A stretch of 64,000 nt of DNA from Chiridota heheva (lineage: Eukaryota > Echinodermata > Holothuroidea > Apodida > Chiridotidae): the NCBI GenBank assembly GCA_020152595.1, contig JAIGNY010000800.1:186001-250000 (forward strand). The letters run 5' to 3'. Position numbers and translations under genes: made by a program. Each line of letters opens with the position of its first letter. Position 1 is the stretch's first letter. Of the stretch, positions 41,001 through 45,190 are shown in pieces. The notes under the pieces were generated by a model. The model was given only the letters and a program-made list of their open reading frames with translations. It did no database searches and was not told the origin of the DNA.

Positions 41001-42537
41001 CAACAGATGAATTTTGTAACAAAGCGAAAAATGTTTGTAAACTTTTCTCACAGTGGCGTTCATTTCTGAACTTATTTATAAGATGATACCTTTCCCTTCC
41101 TTATAAGGAAATTCATAGGTTTTGTTGTTCTGTTGTCAACACACTTTTAATAAGGCTTTAAAATTCAAATAGTCAAATATTAACCAATTTTGATTTCAGT
41201 CGTTTCTACACAAATAATACCAAACTTTATGATTAGATATATTCTTAACGGAATAAGATTTGTGAAGGCTTTCTTCACTATTTTGTTTCTTTTGAAGTCC
41301 TCTGCCATGGAAGATAGGCTTGCTTGACCCCTGAACTTATCCTTTAATTACTGAAAAAGTATTTCGAAGCTGTGAAGAATCTTATATATTTTATGTATGT
41401 TTTTACATTTCCCTCAACGTCCCTCAATCTCTCCTGGTTAGATTAAATTCCATAAAACTTGCTGTCAGATATTATGAAGCACTTTTGTTTTGCTCTGTCC
41501 ATTCCTGTCAAAAACTCAAATTGTTGAAAAATAATTGAATATTCATGATAAACTATCATAGTTGATATGAATATTCATAAGAAAGATTATCAAGCACTGT
41601 CACATTAAAGAAATAGGGATCCTAAAATAACATGCTGTTTTTGGTGAACAGGTGATGTGTTCCTTTAAAGGATTAGTTCAGTGGTTAATCAAGTTAATCA
41701 TATATGAAAAAGGACTTAAATAGAAACAAAATGGTGAAGAAAAAACTTCAATATCGTATTCCGTTAAATATTTATTCAAGTTTTAAGTTCTGTCTCATCT
41801 GTGTAGAAATGACTGGTGTAGTAATCTACTATGAAAGGTTGGTGCCTTCATCCTCACTTACAATTGTTAATGTATTTCATTAAAATTGATTAACCTATTT
41901 ATTTTTTTTTCAATTTAAGTTAGTTCTCCGCAAACTTTCTTCAGGTGGTAAATTATAATTACTCTTACTAGATCTTGTTCTACTACTGCCTGACATATTA
42001 ATGGTTGTTATGCCACGAAACCGCAGGACAAAATATGACAAAATACATAAAGGCTTTGAGGAATCTGATGTAATGACGTCACAACTAGTCTGATTTCAGT
42101 CGTTACTAAACAAATATACCAAACTTTAAATTTGAATAACTAACTATTTATCAGTGAATTAAGATGTTTGAATGTATTCTTCACCATTTTGTTTCCTTTG
42201 AAGTTCTCTTTTATATACTTGTTTAACCACTGAATTAATCCTTTTAACCCACTGTGTCCCTATTTGACATGTTGCTGATATTACATTTTATTTTAATTTT
42301 TGTTATGGTTTTTCTCTGCAGGATTGTGGCTCTAAATGGAAAACTTTAGAGATGGGAGACGATAACATTCTTCCAGAGTTAAATCCCAAACATCTCAGTA
42401 GCGGAGAAAGTGTCATTCTTCCGTCACTTACGTATGCCTTTTACGTCTTGCCAAAGCCAGAGCAAAAGTTTGTTTACAACCAGGAAGAAAATAATATTTT
42501 TATAGAGGTTTTGCCATACTTTTCCTTTAATACTTAG
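4947..42537 (+). CDS. HPSE: Heparanase-like endo-beta-glucuronidase (GH79), 11 coding exons
   Basis: Gene-level entry; the exons are listed separately. Heparanase cleaves heparan sulfate chains at glucuronic acid in lysosomes and extracellular matrix. The joined exons give about 528 residues, against 543 in human. Order: signal peptide (1-20), N-terminal strand region with LSPSVLRLGG (about 85-95), LNALLR (about 147-152), WELGNEPN with proton-donor Glu183, TWH, WLGET with nucleophile Glu304, TDTF, LDKLGLSA, DYW, and a C-terminal beta-sandwich. All ten junctions have AG/GT and keep phase (2,2,2,1,1,2,2,0,2,2). The segment between LRLGG and LNALLR is about 44 residues shorter than in human, so the excised linker appears absent. 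Hand alignment puts Arg where human has substrate-contact Tyr391. A 1-base deletion breaks the last exon as written. Family assignment is very secure; exons 1-3 are less certain than 4-11. An unseen phase-1 exon between exons 4 and 5 cannot be excluded. Confidence 0.93.
5166..5668 (+). repeat. 18-bp minisatellite (GGTGACATGACTCATTCT)n, about 28 copies
   Basis: Near-perfect tandem array in HPSE intron 1, 140 bp after exon 1. A unit length divisible by three keeps several frames open on both strands (GDMTHS on plus; MSHVTR and NESCHQ on minus). These are not proteins. Single-base variants are scattered, and the central copies are the most uniform. Confidence 0.97.
5695..6640. other. Intron 1 sequence with a MITE-like segment
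   Basis: No gene seen. From 6301 the sequence AAAGGAGACATAAAGTCTGA starts a repeat also found at 45415 and 53998. Near 6440 a stretch is the reverse complement of the later part of those copies, so this looks like another foldback MITE family. Confidence 0.5.
6658..6891 (+). pseudogene. 77-codon ORF, possible fragment of a P2X7-C-terminal-like multicopy gene
   Basis: Acidic, Ser-rich frame ending near IPFQFEPLVDERE. A short acidic leader followed by PY-FEP recalls the N-terminus of transposon-like P2X7R-C-terminal-domain genes that are multicopy in marine invertebrates. The frame stops soon after, and another frame is open over about 6885-7010 (ending IIFC). The Cys/His zinc-binding part of that family is absent. 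It lies inside HPSE intron 1. This could be chance. Confidence 0.25.
7012..8250. other. Intron 1, no gene recognised
   Basis: AT-rich sequence with homopolymer runs. Local GGCATTTTCCAGCCAAATTT-type repeats (8030-8075) and CCCGCACATATTATNAAATT repeats (7912-7955) are visible. Confidence 0.4.
8253..8378 (+). CDS. HPSE: HPSE exon 2: N-terminal beta strand region
   Basis: Acceptor TTTTACATGCAG precedes the exon and donor GTAAGT follows. It adds 42 codons, about residues 27-68, including HTVDPRFYSFGLG. That lines up with the region of human heparanase that reads VSPSFLSVTID just before its first catalytic-domain strand. The exon starts with one base and ends with two, matching its neighbours. Similarity is weak but the position and splice signals are good. 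Confidence 0.75.
8457..10730 (+). mobile_element. Terminal-hairpin element, copy 1 (2.27 kb), with ~295-bp internal repeats
   Basis: It begins with a hairpin: GGTTCC-GATGT, loop GATA, ACATC-A-GGAACC (8459-8485), then a TATGTGTG microsatellite. Internal head-to-tail ~295-bp units follow; their GGGCGG landmarks sit at about 9033, 9421, 9721, 10021, 10312 and 10601. A conserved tail (ATTTCATGATATGCAATGAC) leads to a terminal hairpin AGAACCA...TGGTTCT (10707-10730). No coding capacity. The same architecture recurs at 17316 and 38306. It lies in HPSE intron 2. Confidence 0.85.
10849..10878 (+). CDS. HPSE: HPSE exon 3: 30-bp microexon
   Basis: This very small exon sits after a strong polypyrimidine tract (10823-10839) ending in ATTAG, with donor GAG|GTCCGT. 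It adds ten codons reading QEFDNPMFLS. Joined to exons 2 and 4 this gives FILK-QEFDNPMFLS-SPRLNVLAKALSP, which follows the human layout [22 protein letters not shown]. It starts with one base and ends with two, the only arrangement that connects exons 2 and 4 in frame. The next upstream AG at 10822 would give a stop in the required frame. Confidence 0.68.
11262..11535 (-). mobile_element. tRNA-derived SINE, family 1
   Basis: On the minus strand the head reads TGGCTCAGTGGTTAAAGAG (A-box like) and GGGTTTGATTCC (B-box like), followed by a ~200-bp body ending in GGCTCGGATGAATTTAA. Related copies are at 13205-13326, 52172-52392, 53095-53325, 60661-60933 and 61603-61830. Confidence 0.8.
11740..12241 (+). 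repeat. Polypyrimidine (C/T) tract, about 500 bp
   Basis: Almost uninterrupted C/T-rich strand with recurring CCCTCCC, TTCCC and CCCATTCCTTATTCTCATTA units (12095-12170). The Pro/Ser/Leu/Phe-rich ORFs here are compositional. It lies in intron 3, about 390 bp before HPSE exon 4. Confidence 0.92.
12634..12773 (+). CDS. HPSE: HPSE exon 4: SPRL...LSPSVLRLGG
   Basis: Acceptor CTACTGTAG and donor GTAAGTA flank the exon. It encodes PRLNVLAKALSPSVLRLGG, nearly the conserved heparanase block [19 protein letters not shown], then about 29 residues of unconserved sequence with two close Cys. In human the 8-kDa chain would continue here into the excised linker; here the exon runs directly to the next conserved block. 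The exon lies between a C/T-rich tract in intron 3 and a G/A-rich tract in intron 4. Confidence 0.93.
12840..13195 (+). repeat. Dispersed repeat, opposite orientation to 26170-26470
   Basis: The segment running through GGCCAGTTGGGAGGTGAAAT and repeated AAAATATCCTGAAAACTGGCC-like phrases matches the reverse complement of the intron 6 segment at 26170-26470. No coding. Confidence 0.6.
13205..13326 (-). mobile_element. Diverged SINE family 1 fragment
   Basis: The minus-strand head (CAACGGTTAGAGAGTCATAT and TACCTATGTTTAATTCC) resembles the A/B-box region of the SINE at 11262-11535. The body is missing. Confidence 0.5.
13330..15535 (+). repeat. Polypurine (G/A) minisatellite, about 2.2 kb
   Basis: G/A-rich plus strand built from GGGATGGGAGAGGTAAGATG and GGGACAGAGGGAAGATGAGA phrases. 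From about 15008 to 15295 it becomes a near-perfect 18-bp array (ACAGGGAAGATGGGAGGG). Long minus-strand SHLPSVPPIL-type ORFs and plus-strand GKMGGTGKMGG-type ORFs are compositional. It lies in intron 4, directly after HPSE exon 4 and the SINE fragment. Confidence 0.95.
15677..15847 (+). CDS. HPSE: HPSE exon 5: LNALLR and WELGN
   Basis: Flanked by TTCTGGCAG and GTAAAT. The 171-bp exon encodes a block with GWVKLNNFVKDAGWDLLF, then LNALLR, EWNSTNAESLLDF and WELGN. The start resembles the RW-ELN-F block of plant and microbial GH79 enzymes that lack a linker. The final base plus the first two of exon 6 make the codon for the proton-donor Glu (residue 183), so the catalytic codon is split by the intron. 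One NST glycosylation sequon is visible. Confidence 0.97.
15848..16770. other. Intron 5, 5' part; nothing recognised
   Basis: AT-rich, with short ORFs only and no repeat that I can match elsewhere in the window. Confidence 0.4.
16771..17116 (-). repeat. Dispersed repeat, inverted partner of 28960-29363
   Basis: This ~345-bp block, from CATTTTGTGTCTTAAGCC to TTGCAACAGATTTTCATCATG, is the reverse complement of a block in intron 7. A third partial copy is at about 27455-27600 in the same orientation as the intron 7 copy. Overlapping ORFs in all copies are not convincing genes. Confidence 0.8.
17316..19799 (+). mobile_element. Terminal-hairpin element, copy 2 (2.48 kb)
   Basis: It starts with GGTTCCAATGCGATAGTATC, then a GTAT/GTGT microsatellite (17361-17408), and internal units with GC boxes (GGGCGGGGC at about 17553 and 17701). 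The tail (GATATGCAATGACATGACAG) ends in GGAACC...TGGTTT (19774-19796). An AT-rich satellite (18640-19470) lies inside it. Located in intron 5. Confidence 0.8.
18640..19470. repeat. AT-rich satellite (ATGATATACTAAATATTCAT type)
   Basis: Tandem array of ~21-bp variants such as CATGATATACTAAATATTCA and GATATACTGAAAATACACGA, arranged in a higher-order period of roughly 100 bp. The units are partly palindromic (ATCATGAT). Confidence 0.9.
19800..20353. mobile_element. Foldback MITE, family B
   Basis: The left arm (ATGTATCTGATAGCGAGAAA...GATGTCATCACAGGACTTCC) is repeated in reverse complement in the right arm (GGAAGTGCTATGATGACATC...TTTCTCAGATACATAAAATG), giving ~200-bp inverted arms. The left end abuts hairpin-element copy 2 and looks clipped. 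The right end is GCGAATATTCCTTTAAAGG. Confidence 0.8.
20603..21148 (+). repeat. 20-bp minisatellite (TTTTTGTAATATTCCCATGG), about 27 copies
   Basis: Tandem array with units of 18-23 bp differing mainly in T-run length. Because the unit is not a multiple of three, the frames rotate (NITKTMG, GILQKTM, EYYKN), so the minus-strand ORFs here are artefacts. Confidence 0.95.
20603..21698. mobile_element. MITE with GGAATATTCCCATG ends; left end amplified
   Basis: The right end reads AACATGGGAATATTCCTTTA (21680-21698). The left end at 20603 is GGAATATTCCCATGGTTTTT, its inverse. The left terminus is expanded into the minisatellite described next. The body at 21150-21680 has no coding. Confidence 0.65.
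21720..22095. repeat. Probable dispersed repeat before exon 6
   Basis: Phrases such as TTTATAATGTGCTTCTTAGA, GAGGTGCCAGTGTGACTTAA and ATTCCACAATTTACCGGCAA have the style of a common invertebrate interspersed repeat. I see no second copy here, so this is a weak call. Confidence 0.3.
22149..22323 (+). CDS. HPSE: HPSE exon 6: catalytic Glu donor and following helix
   Basis: Acceptor AATTGCAG and donor GTAAAC. The exon completes the NEPN motif and continues to VGPDI, which matches human YGPDV, then FRKNPEFLGR. Sequons NVS and NRT are present. The region equivalent to human heparin-binding segment 2 (KMLKSFLKAGG) is less basic here (PEFLGRILQNVGS). A piggyBac-like MITE begins 28 bp after the donor. 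Confidence 0.96.
22351..22459. mobile_element. piggyBac-like MITE, copy A (109 bp)
   Basis: Bounded by TTAA on both sides. The left inverted end is CCCTTACTAAACCA and the right end GGTAGAGTAAGGG. The TTAA target plus CCC-starting ends is the piggyBac signature. It lies 28 bp after the exon 6 donor. Confidence 0.8.
22650..22759. mobile_element. piggyBac-like MITE, copy B (110 bp)
   Basis: TTAA-CCCTTACTCTACCA ... GTGGTAGAGTAAGGG-TTAA: perfect TTAA duplication and 12-bp or longer inverted ends. It shares internal sequence with copy A (GGGAGGYGGRGYCAAAGATG). It is inserted into the left arm of the foldback element. Confidence 0.85.
22896..22928. mobile_element. piggyBac-like MITE, copy C (5' end only)
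   Basis: TTAACCCTTACTCTACCAGC followed by a T run, then host sequence resumes at GGCTTACTCATAGG. Only the left end remains. Confidence 0.7.
23060..24240 (+). repeat. Tandem array with ATTTGCATAACAATG motifs
   Basis: Roughly 145-bp units (paired into ~290-bp units) share TGTACATTCATGTGNCTTGG, AGCATGATTNGGGGTTGTGT and AGCTTATTTGCATAACAATG. Eight motif instances begin at 23195, 23373, 23518, 23649, 23808, 23953, 24079 and 24222. Confidence 0.9.
24255..24565. mobile_element. MITE family A right half, split by a retrotransposon 3' end
   Basis: Family A sequence ends at about 24438, is interrupted by ~75 bp, and resumes at about 24516 (TCTTTCATATAAGG...CTACTGAACTAATCCTTTA). Confidence 0.8.
24438..24515 (+). 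mobile_element. 5'-truncated non-LTR retrotransposon 3' end (78 bp)
   Basis: AATGATCTGACCTCTCAGGC, then ...GTGCCGTTAAGACCTCATCA and a CAAACAAACAAAC tail. It matches the last ~75 bp of the element ending at 36004. Confidence 0.85.
25279..26160. other. Intron 6, 3' part, with a G-rich motif
   Basis: No gene or repeat match. One G-run cluster (GGGACGGGGAGGGGGGGGCG continuing to GGGTGGGG, 25581-25607) fits a G-quadruplex pattern on the transcribed-sense strand. Confidence 0.6.
26170..26470 (-). repeat. Dispersed repeat, partner of 12840-13195
   Basis: GGAAATTTTGGCCA-type phrases and the GGGGGCAGCTTGCCCCC stem region match 12840-13195 in reverse complement. It ends about 265 bp before exon 7. 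Confidence 0.55.
26736..26990 (+). CDS. HPSE: HPSE exon 7: TWH and nucleophile WLGET
   Basis: Acceptor TTCTCTAG and donor GTAAGT. It encodes IDATTWHIYP (human TWHHYY), LDFLEEAIKEVKKTVE, then WLGET with the nucleophile Glu at 26923-26925 (residue 304). PGG follows, matching the human Gly-Gly substrate loop, then TDTF. The core motifs for a retaining GH79 mechanism are present. Confidence 0.97.
26991..27680. other. Intron 7, 5' part
   Basis: A TTTG/TTGC microsatellite lies at 27018-27044 and tandem ACCTGCAGTATG-type repeats at 27170-27245. A partial copy of the 28960-29363 repeat lies at about 27455-27600. No gene seen. Confidence 0.5.
27690..28270. mobile_element. MITE family A copy, host of a retrotransposon insertion
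   Basis: Family A sequence (TCCATCAAGTTTCAAGC...AAATGACTGGTGTAGTAAG) is interrupted at 27782 and resumes after 28204 (AAAGCTGCTAATGTATTTTA). Confidence 0.7.
27782..28193 (+). mobile_element. 5'-truncated non-LTR retrotransposon 3' end (about 410 bp)
   Basis: It matches 35600-36004 almost throughout, including the C-terminal coding piece (CCCTGTACAACCTTCCCAGA), the untranslated region and an AAACAAACAAAC tail. Flanking CTCATTCTTAC (27771-27781) and CTCATCCTTAC (28194-28204) look like an 11-bp target-site duplication with one mismatch. Confidence 0.9.
28275..28560 (+). repeat. Dispersed repeat C (TTTAAGCCTACCC...)
   Basis: TTTAAGCCTACCCACACCCA ... GAAAACTCAGGTATGACAAT ... CAGTGTATTGTGTTTCC. 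It recurs at 44322-44530 in the same orientation and at 36330-36495 inverted. Confidence 0.75.
28655..28955. mobile_element. MITE family A right half
   Basis: TGGCATATCCCATGGTTTTT ... GACTTTGAGGAATCTGAGGC ... CCCTGAACTAATCCTTTA, as in the 2093-2652 copy. Confidence 0.8.
28960..29363 (+). repeat. Dispersed repeat, inverted partner of 16771-17116
   Basis: From CATGATGAAAATCTGTTGCA to GGCTTAAGACACAAAATGTA. The 63-codon ORF inside (29175-29366) is also partly open in the intron 5 copy but has no recognised domain. Confidence 0.8.
29455..29828 (+). repeat. Second copy of the ~24-bp minisatellite plus shared flank
   Basis: Units such as GGGATGCCATGTGGGACATG and GGAGATATGGTAGAATGCCA, then TATAATTGGCCGGATCAT through CCATGACAGTATTTACC, the same right flank as at 4588-4665. 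Located in intron 7. Confidence 0.9.
29986..30100 (+). CDS. HPSE: HPSE exon 8: LDKLGLSA block
   Basis: Acceptor CTTCTTACAG and donor GTAAGTA. It encodes FMLDKLGLSAKGG, almost identical to human FMWLDKLGLSARMG, then IIRETLIDSG and NYNPRI. Aligning on the flanking Gly and DYW puts Arg at the human Tyr391 position. The exon ends in phase 0. Confidence 0.95.
30101..30990. other. Intron 8, 5' part; no recognised gene
   Basis: It contains overlapping ORFs (30218-30571, 117 codons; 30573-30797, 74 codons) with no motif that I recognise. Slightly higher CpG than neighbours. It could be the worn 5' part of the adjacent retrotransposon or an older insertion. Confidence 0.3.
31297..32290 (+). pseudogene. 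Retrotransposon ORF1 (gag-like, CCHC zinc knuckles), broken
   Basis: An early frame (about 31297-31600, one internal stop) has TPHCSLNCSKGVIRTRDL, the typical core of such ORF1 proteins. The frame then shifts into 31567-31938. That part holds CHKCQRYGHEKNFC (C-x2-C-x4-H-x4-C) at 31753-31794, CGNCGAPDHDSASC, and a third CTIC...H...C motif. Beyond 31938 the EARKQF-like conserved phrase survives in another frame (YLEPRKQFLASL). ORF1 proteins bind the element RNA. At least two frameshifts and one stop are seen. Confidence 0.85.
32508..33190 (+). pseudogene. Retrotransposon ORF2: AP-endonuclease domain, broken
   Basis: The ATG at 32508 starts a frame with IIQWNIRSLK and VFCLQET, the first endonuclease motifs. 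FGDFNAHNPLWGS (about 32922-32960) lies in a second frame and GSDHYPL (about 33139-33160) in the first again. The catalytic SDH and DFNAHN motifs are therefore preserved but not in one frame. This domain nicks target DNA for target-primed reverse transcription. Confidence 0.88.
33760..34800 (+). pseudogene. Retrotransposon reverse transcriptase, frameshifted and internally deleted
   Basis: SSYWPIALTCCLCKSMERII and FFDLEKAFDTTW mark the fingers and first catalytic Asp region in the 33938-35005 frame. The second catalytic motif appears as VDDF in a different frame (about 34469-34480). Directly after it the sequence jumps to the KFDYDNIVY...LRLCLGAYMTSP block. In related elements that block normally lies well over 100 residues downstream, so an internal deletion is likely. 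Confidence 0.82.
35020..35720 (+). pseudogene. Retrotransposon RNase H domain and C-terminal Cys/His motif
   Basis: SIYTDGSKEGDK (35029-35064) is the first catalytic Asp motif. HVGIPGNDRADAAAK (about 35328-35370) carries the last catalytic Asp, but in another frame. NKCHCTLTVYHVLLACPLY (about 35622-35676) is the C-terminal CxxC-H-C motif of this group. Confidence 0.83.
36005..37937. other. Intron 8, 3' part
   Basis: It holds an inverted copy of dispersed repeat C (36330-36495). The rest is AT-rich with no gene. Palindromic and short-ORF signals are unremarkable. Confidence 0.5.
37938..38071 (+). CDS. HPSE: HPSE exon 9: DYW...VVGQKVL
   Basis: Acceptor TATTGTGCAG and donor GTAAGC. It encodes DYWQALVHKRVVGQKVL (human DYWLSLLFKKLVGTKVL) and LRLYAHCSRIE (human LRVYLHCTNTD), the start of the C-terminal beta-sandwich. 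The preceding intron (30101-37937) holds a decayed non-LTR retrotransposon. Confidence 0.95.
38306..39789 (+). mobile_element. Terminal-hairpin element, copy 3 (1.48 kb)
   Basis: The 5' hairpin GGTTCC-GGTGC, TATA loop, GCATC-A-GGAACC (38306-38332) keeps base pairing relative to copy 1 through changed bases on both sides. A GTAT microsatellite follows. GC boxes (GGGCGGGG) occur near 38813, 39114, 39418 and 39567. The tail ends GGAACCA...TGGTTC (39766-39788). Located in intron 9. Confidence 0.88.
40302..40445 (+). CDS. HPSE: HPSE exon 10: C-terminal beta-sandwich strands
   Basis: Acceptor TAATTCTGCAG and donor GTATGC. It encodes GSVTILAVNVDFKSDYSLNL (human GDLTLYAINLHNVTKYLRL) and ends in GDDLGVQSR, leading into the VALNG motif of the last exon. 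Phases fit on both sides. Confidence 0.92.
40485..40690 (+). mobile_element. tRNA-derived SINE, family 2, diverged copy
   Basis: GGTGTAGCTGTTATCATACT ... GCCCTGGTGCAAATCTGAGT, then a body with ACAACTGATTTAATATCAAA. It is a diverged relative of the next copy, which follows immediately. Confidence 0.55.
40698..40890 (+). mobile_element. tRNA-derived SINE, family 2
   Basis: The head TGGTGTTGTGGTTAGTGCTT (A-box) and CCGGGTTCAAATTCCGG (strong B-box with T-arm pairing) is followed by a ~120-bp body ending in GGACGTTAAACC. Located in intron 10. Confidence 0.8.
41195..42245. mobile_element. Cluster of MITE family A fragments in intron 10
   Basis: Three pieces are recognised by TTTCAGTCGTTTCTACACAA, AAGGATTAGTTCAGTGGTTA and CACTGAATTAATCCTTTTAA at about 41195-41350, 41665-41900 and 41990-42245. 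Confidence 0.75.
42322..42537 (+). CDS. HPSE: HPSE exon 11 (last), with an apparent 1-base frameshift
   Basis: Acceptor TTTCTCTGCAG. In the incoming frame it reads RIVALNGKL then TAG at 42347-42349. The next frame, open from about 42340 to the stop at 42535-42537, reads MGDDNILPEL, then SVILPSLTYAFYVLP, matching human MVDDQTLPPL and SLGLPAFSYSFFVI. One base is therefore missing in the A-run near 42340-42343 (four A's where five would keep frame). As written the protein would lose about the last 60 residues of the beta-sandwich. A homopolymer error or a null allele are both possible. The C-terminus runs about 20 residues beyond the human end. Confidence 0.85.
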   Translation, partial: DCGSKWKTLEMGDDNILPELNPKHLSSGESVILPSLTYAFYVLPKPEQKFVYNQEENNIFIEVLPYFSFNT

Positions 42538-42576
42538 TGTAATTAATGCAGAAGTGCAATGCTAGAATCATGCAAA

Positions 42577-43440
42577 TTAAAGGATTAGTTCAGGGGTCAA
42601 TCAAGTCTATCATAAATAAATGAGGACTTAAAAAAAAAAAAAAGTAAAGAAAGCATTCAAAAATCTTTTTCATTAAGGAGATATTCAAGTTTAAAGTTTG
42701 GTGTCATTTGTGTAGAAACAACTGCAATCCAACTAGTTATGATGTCATAGCCTTAAGTCTTGATATATTCTTATCATATTGTGTTCTGAGATTTTGTGGC
42801 TTCAAAACCATGGGATATATCAAAAAGTCATAAGATAGAATCTAGGAAGGGTATTTATAATATCCCACCTGAAGAAAGTTGAAGGAAAAACAATTTAGAT
42901 AGGGGAAAAAATCAATAATCCTTTATTAAAATACATAAACAATTGTTAAGAATGTGAGGATGAAGATACTAACTTACCATAGTAGACTAAGTACACCAGT
43001 CATTTCTGCACAGATAAGACTGAGTTTTAAACTTGAATATTTCCTGAACAGAATAAGATTTTTGAATGCTTTCTTCACTATTTTGTGTCTTTTGAAGTCC
43101 TCTTTTATTTAAGATGGACATGCTTGACCACTGAACTAATCCTTTAATGGAATAAGATGTTTAAATGTTTTCTTCACCATTTTGTGTCTTTTGAAGTCCT
43201 CTTTTATATAAGATGGACATGCTTGACCACTGAACTAATCCTTTAATGGAATAAGATGCTTTCTTCACCATTTTGTGTCTTTTGAAGTCCTCTTTTATAT
43301 AAGATGGACATGCTTGACCACTGAACTAATCCGTTAACGGAATAAGATGTTTGAATGTTTTCCTCACTATTTTGTGTCTAGAAGTCCTCTTTCATATAAG
43401 ATAGACATGCTTGACCACTGAACTAATCCTTCAAAGAATT
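42577..43440. repeat. MITE family A copy with its right end tandemly repeated 4 times
   Basis: The left arm starts AAAGGATTAGTTCAGGGGTC at 42578. From about 43020 the right-end segment (TTTTGTGTCTTTTGAAGTCC ... GCTTGACCACTGAACTAATC) is repeated with a ~100-bp period until 43440. It lies just after the HPSE stop, where the 3' UTR would be. Confidence 0.85.
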
Positions 43441-45190
43441 CTCGTCAGTTGGTGAGTTTTTTACTAACTCTGGGTATCTTTGATTTTTTTTTTTTTTTTG
43501 TGGTGGTGGTGGTGTTAGTTTGGGCTTTCTATGGGGTGACTAACCCTTCTTAGCCCATCATCTTGTTATGTTATGTTATATGTTTAGGTGGGTGGGGCAT
43601 GGAGGATGTGCATAGTTAGGTGGGTAAGGTAGGTGGGGTGCAAGGGTAAATGGGTTCAAATGTTTGGATTACAGTATTTGGGTGTGTAGGGGTTGGCGTG
43701 GTGAGGATGTGGGGAATAATGAATGGAGGAATAGAGGATAGATTTAAGCTCAGGTGGAAAGTGGAGCATGGTTAAAAAGCCTAGTGGAAGGTGCAGAGAG
43801 TGGTGTTGGCGGCAGAGGGGTTGCTAGTAATTTGTATGCAAGACAGGTGATTGTAAAGGGATTTGCATCATTTAACAATGCCTTGTTGTGTGTTAATTGT
43901 GTAAGAGACTTACATTATTGAAGATGATTATTTAAAGAGAGGATAAAACTGGGTATAAATATTATTGTAGATAGGCTGTGCAAGTAGATGATGAACTTAA
44001 GGACTCCACAGCCAAAAAGCAAGGTCACATTATGAATTTCTAGTACTTTCTACTGCTTTCCTTATGTGGCATATTTGCACATTTTTCCAGCTGGGGGTGG
44101 GGGAGGAGAGATGTTAGATTTTCAAGATTATAATCTACATTTAGAATCATAATCAAAAAATTATGATTTTTCTGAAACATGACCCTCAATATAATCCAAT
44201 TTCTAAAATTTCTAATTTTTCCAGAATCATGGTCTAATATTTTCCAGTTCTTGCCTTTAAAACCCAACAAAAAGTTATCACTCACTTTTTGACTGCATTT
44301 TGTTACACATGTAGAAAACTTTATCTTTAAGCCTACCCGCATCCTACACCCAAGTTAATACTGAAAACTCAGGTATGACTTACTGTTCAGTGTATTGTGT
44401 TTCCACTGAAAACAATGATTGTTTTCATTGTGGGAGGAATTTGTTTGCAAACTTTTTTTGTTTGTATCATATGCCTGAGATGATGCGTGCATTAACTGTG
44501 AATGATTGACCGACCATTTCTTTTAAGGAAAGATATTGCTTCATGCAAATTTAAAAAAAAAGTTGTCATCGATTTCTTTTAAATTTGTGGCCAGAGAGTA
44601 ATATCCCCTTTCCCCTCACTCCTATATGACTTCTGTTGCACCGGTGGTTTCTGAATGTGTCCAAGAATATAAACCATGAATTTCTGTTAACATCGATGTA
44701 GAATTTATTAATGTACAGTAAAATTTGTTTCTACTAAAAATTATTCCATTTATATGTGATGAAGGAAATCCGTCAAATTTTCTTTTGAAAAACAGTTGCG
44801 TGTTATTGTCCAAATTTATTTGTGCATTGCTTCTGCATAGTTGCACTATAAAATGTTTGTTTATCTATGTAAATATTTTCTGAATTAACGCAAGCATTAT
44901 AAATTGAAATATTTTCAATTTCAATAAATGCCCAACGGTGCTTTTAAATCTATGCAAGCAAGCGAGCATGTTGTTATAGTTTATATTTTTTTATTGTGAA
45001 AATTGTATATATTTTGAGATAACAAAGATCTGCTGAAAGTTGCAGTGCAGGAGATCAACTGGGAGAGAGACAAACTTGGAGGTAAAAAGGCAATGTGTTA
45101 GATTCCTAACACAGCCATGCCCTTGAGAGAGATACTTGCTGCAGTTGAAACAGCTCTTAAATGAGTGACAGTATTGTTAGTGTGATCAGG
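43441..45190. other. Intergenic, with dispersed repeat C
   Basis: G/T-rich stretch at 43498-43830 (GGTGGTGGTGGTGTTAG, GGTGGGTAAGGTAGGTGGGG). A copy of dispersed repeat C lies at 44322-44530. No gene seen. Confidence 0.5.
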
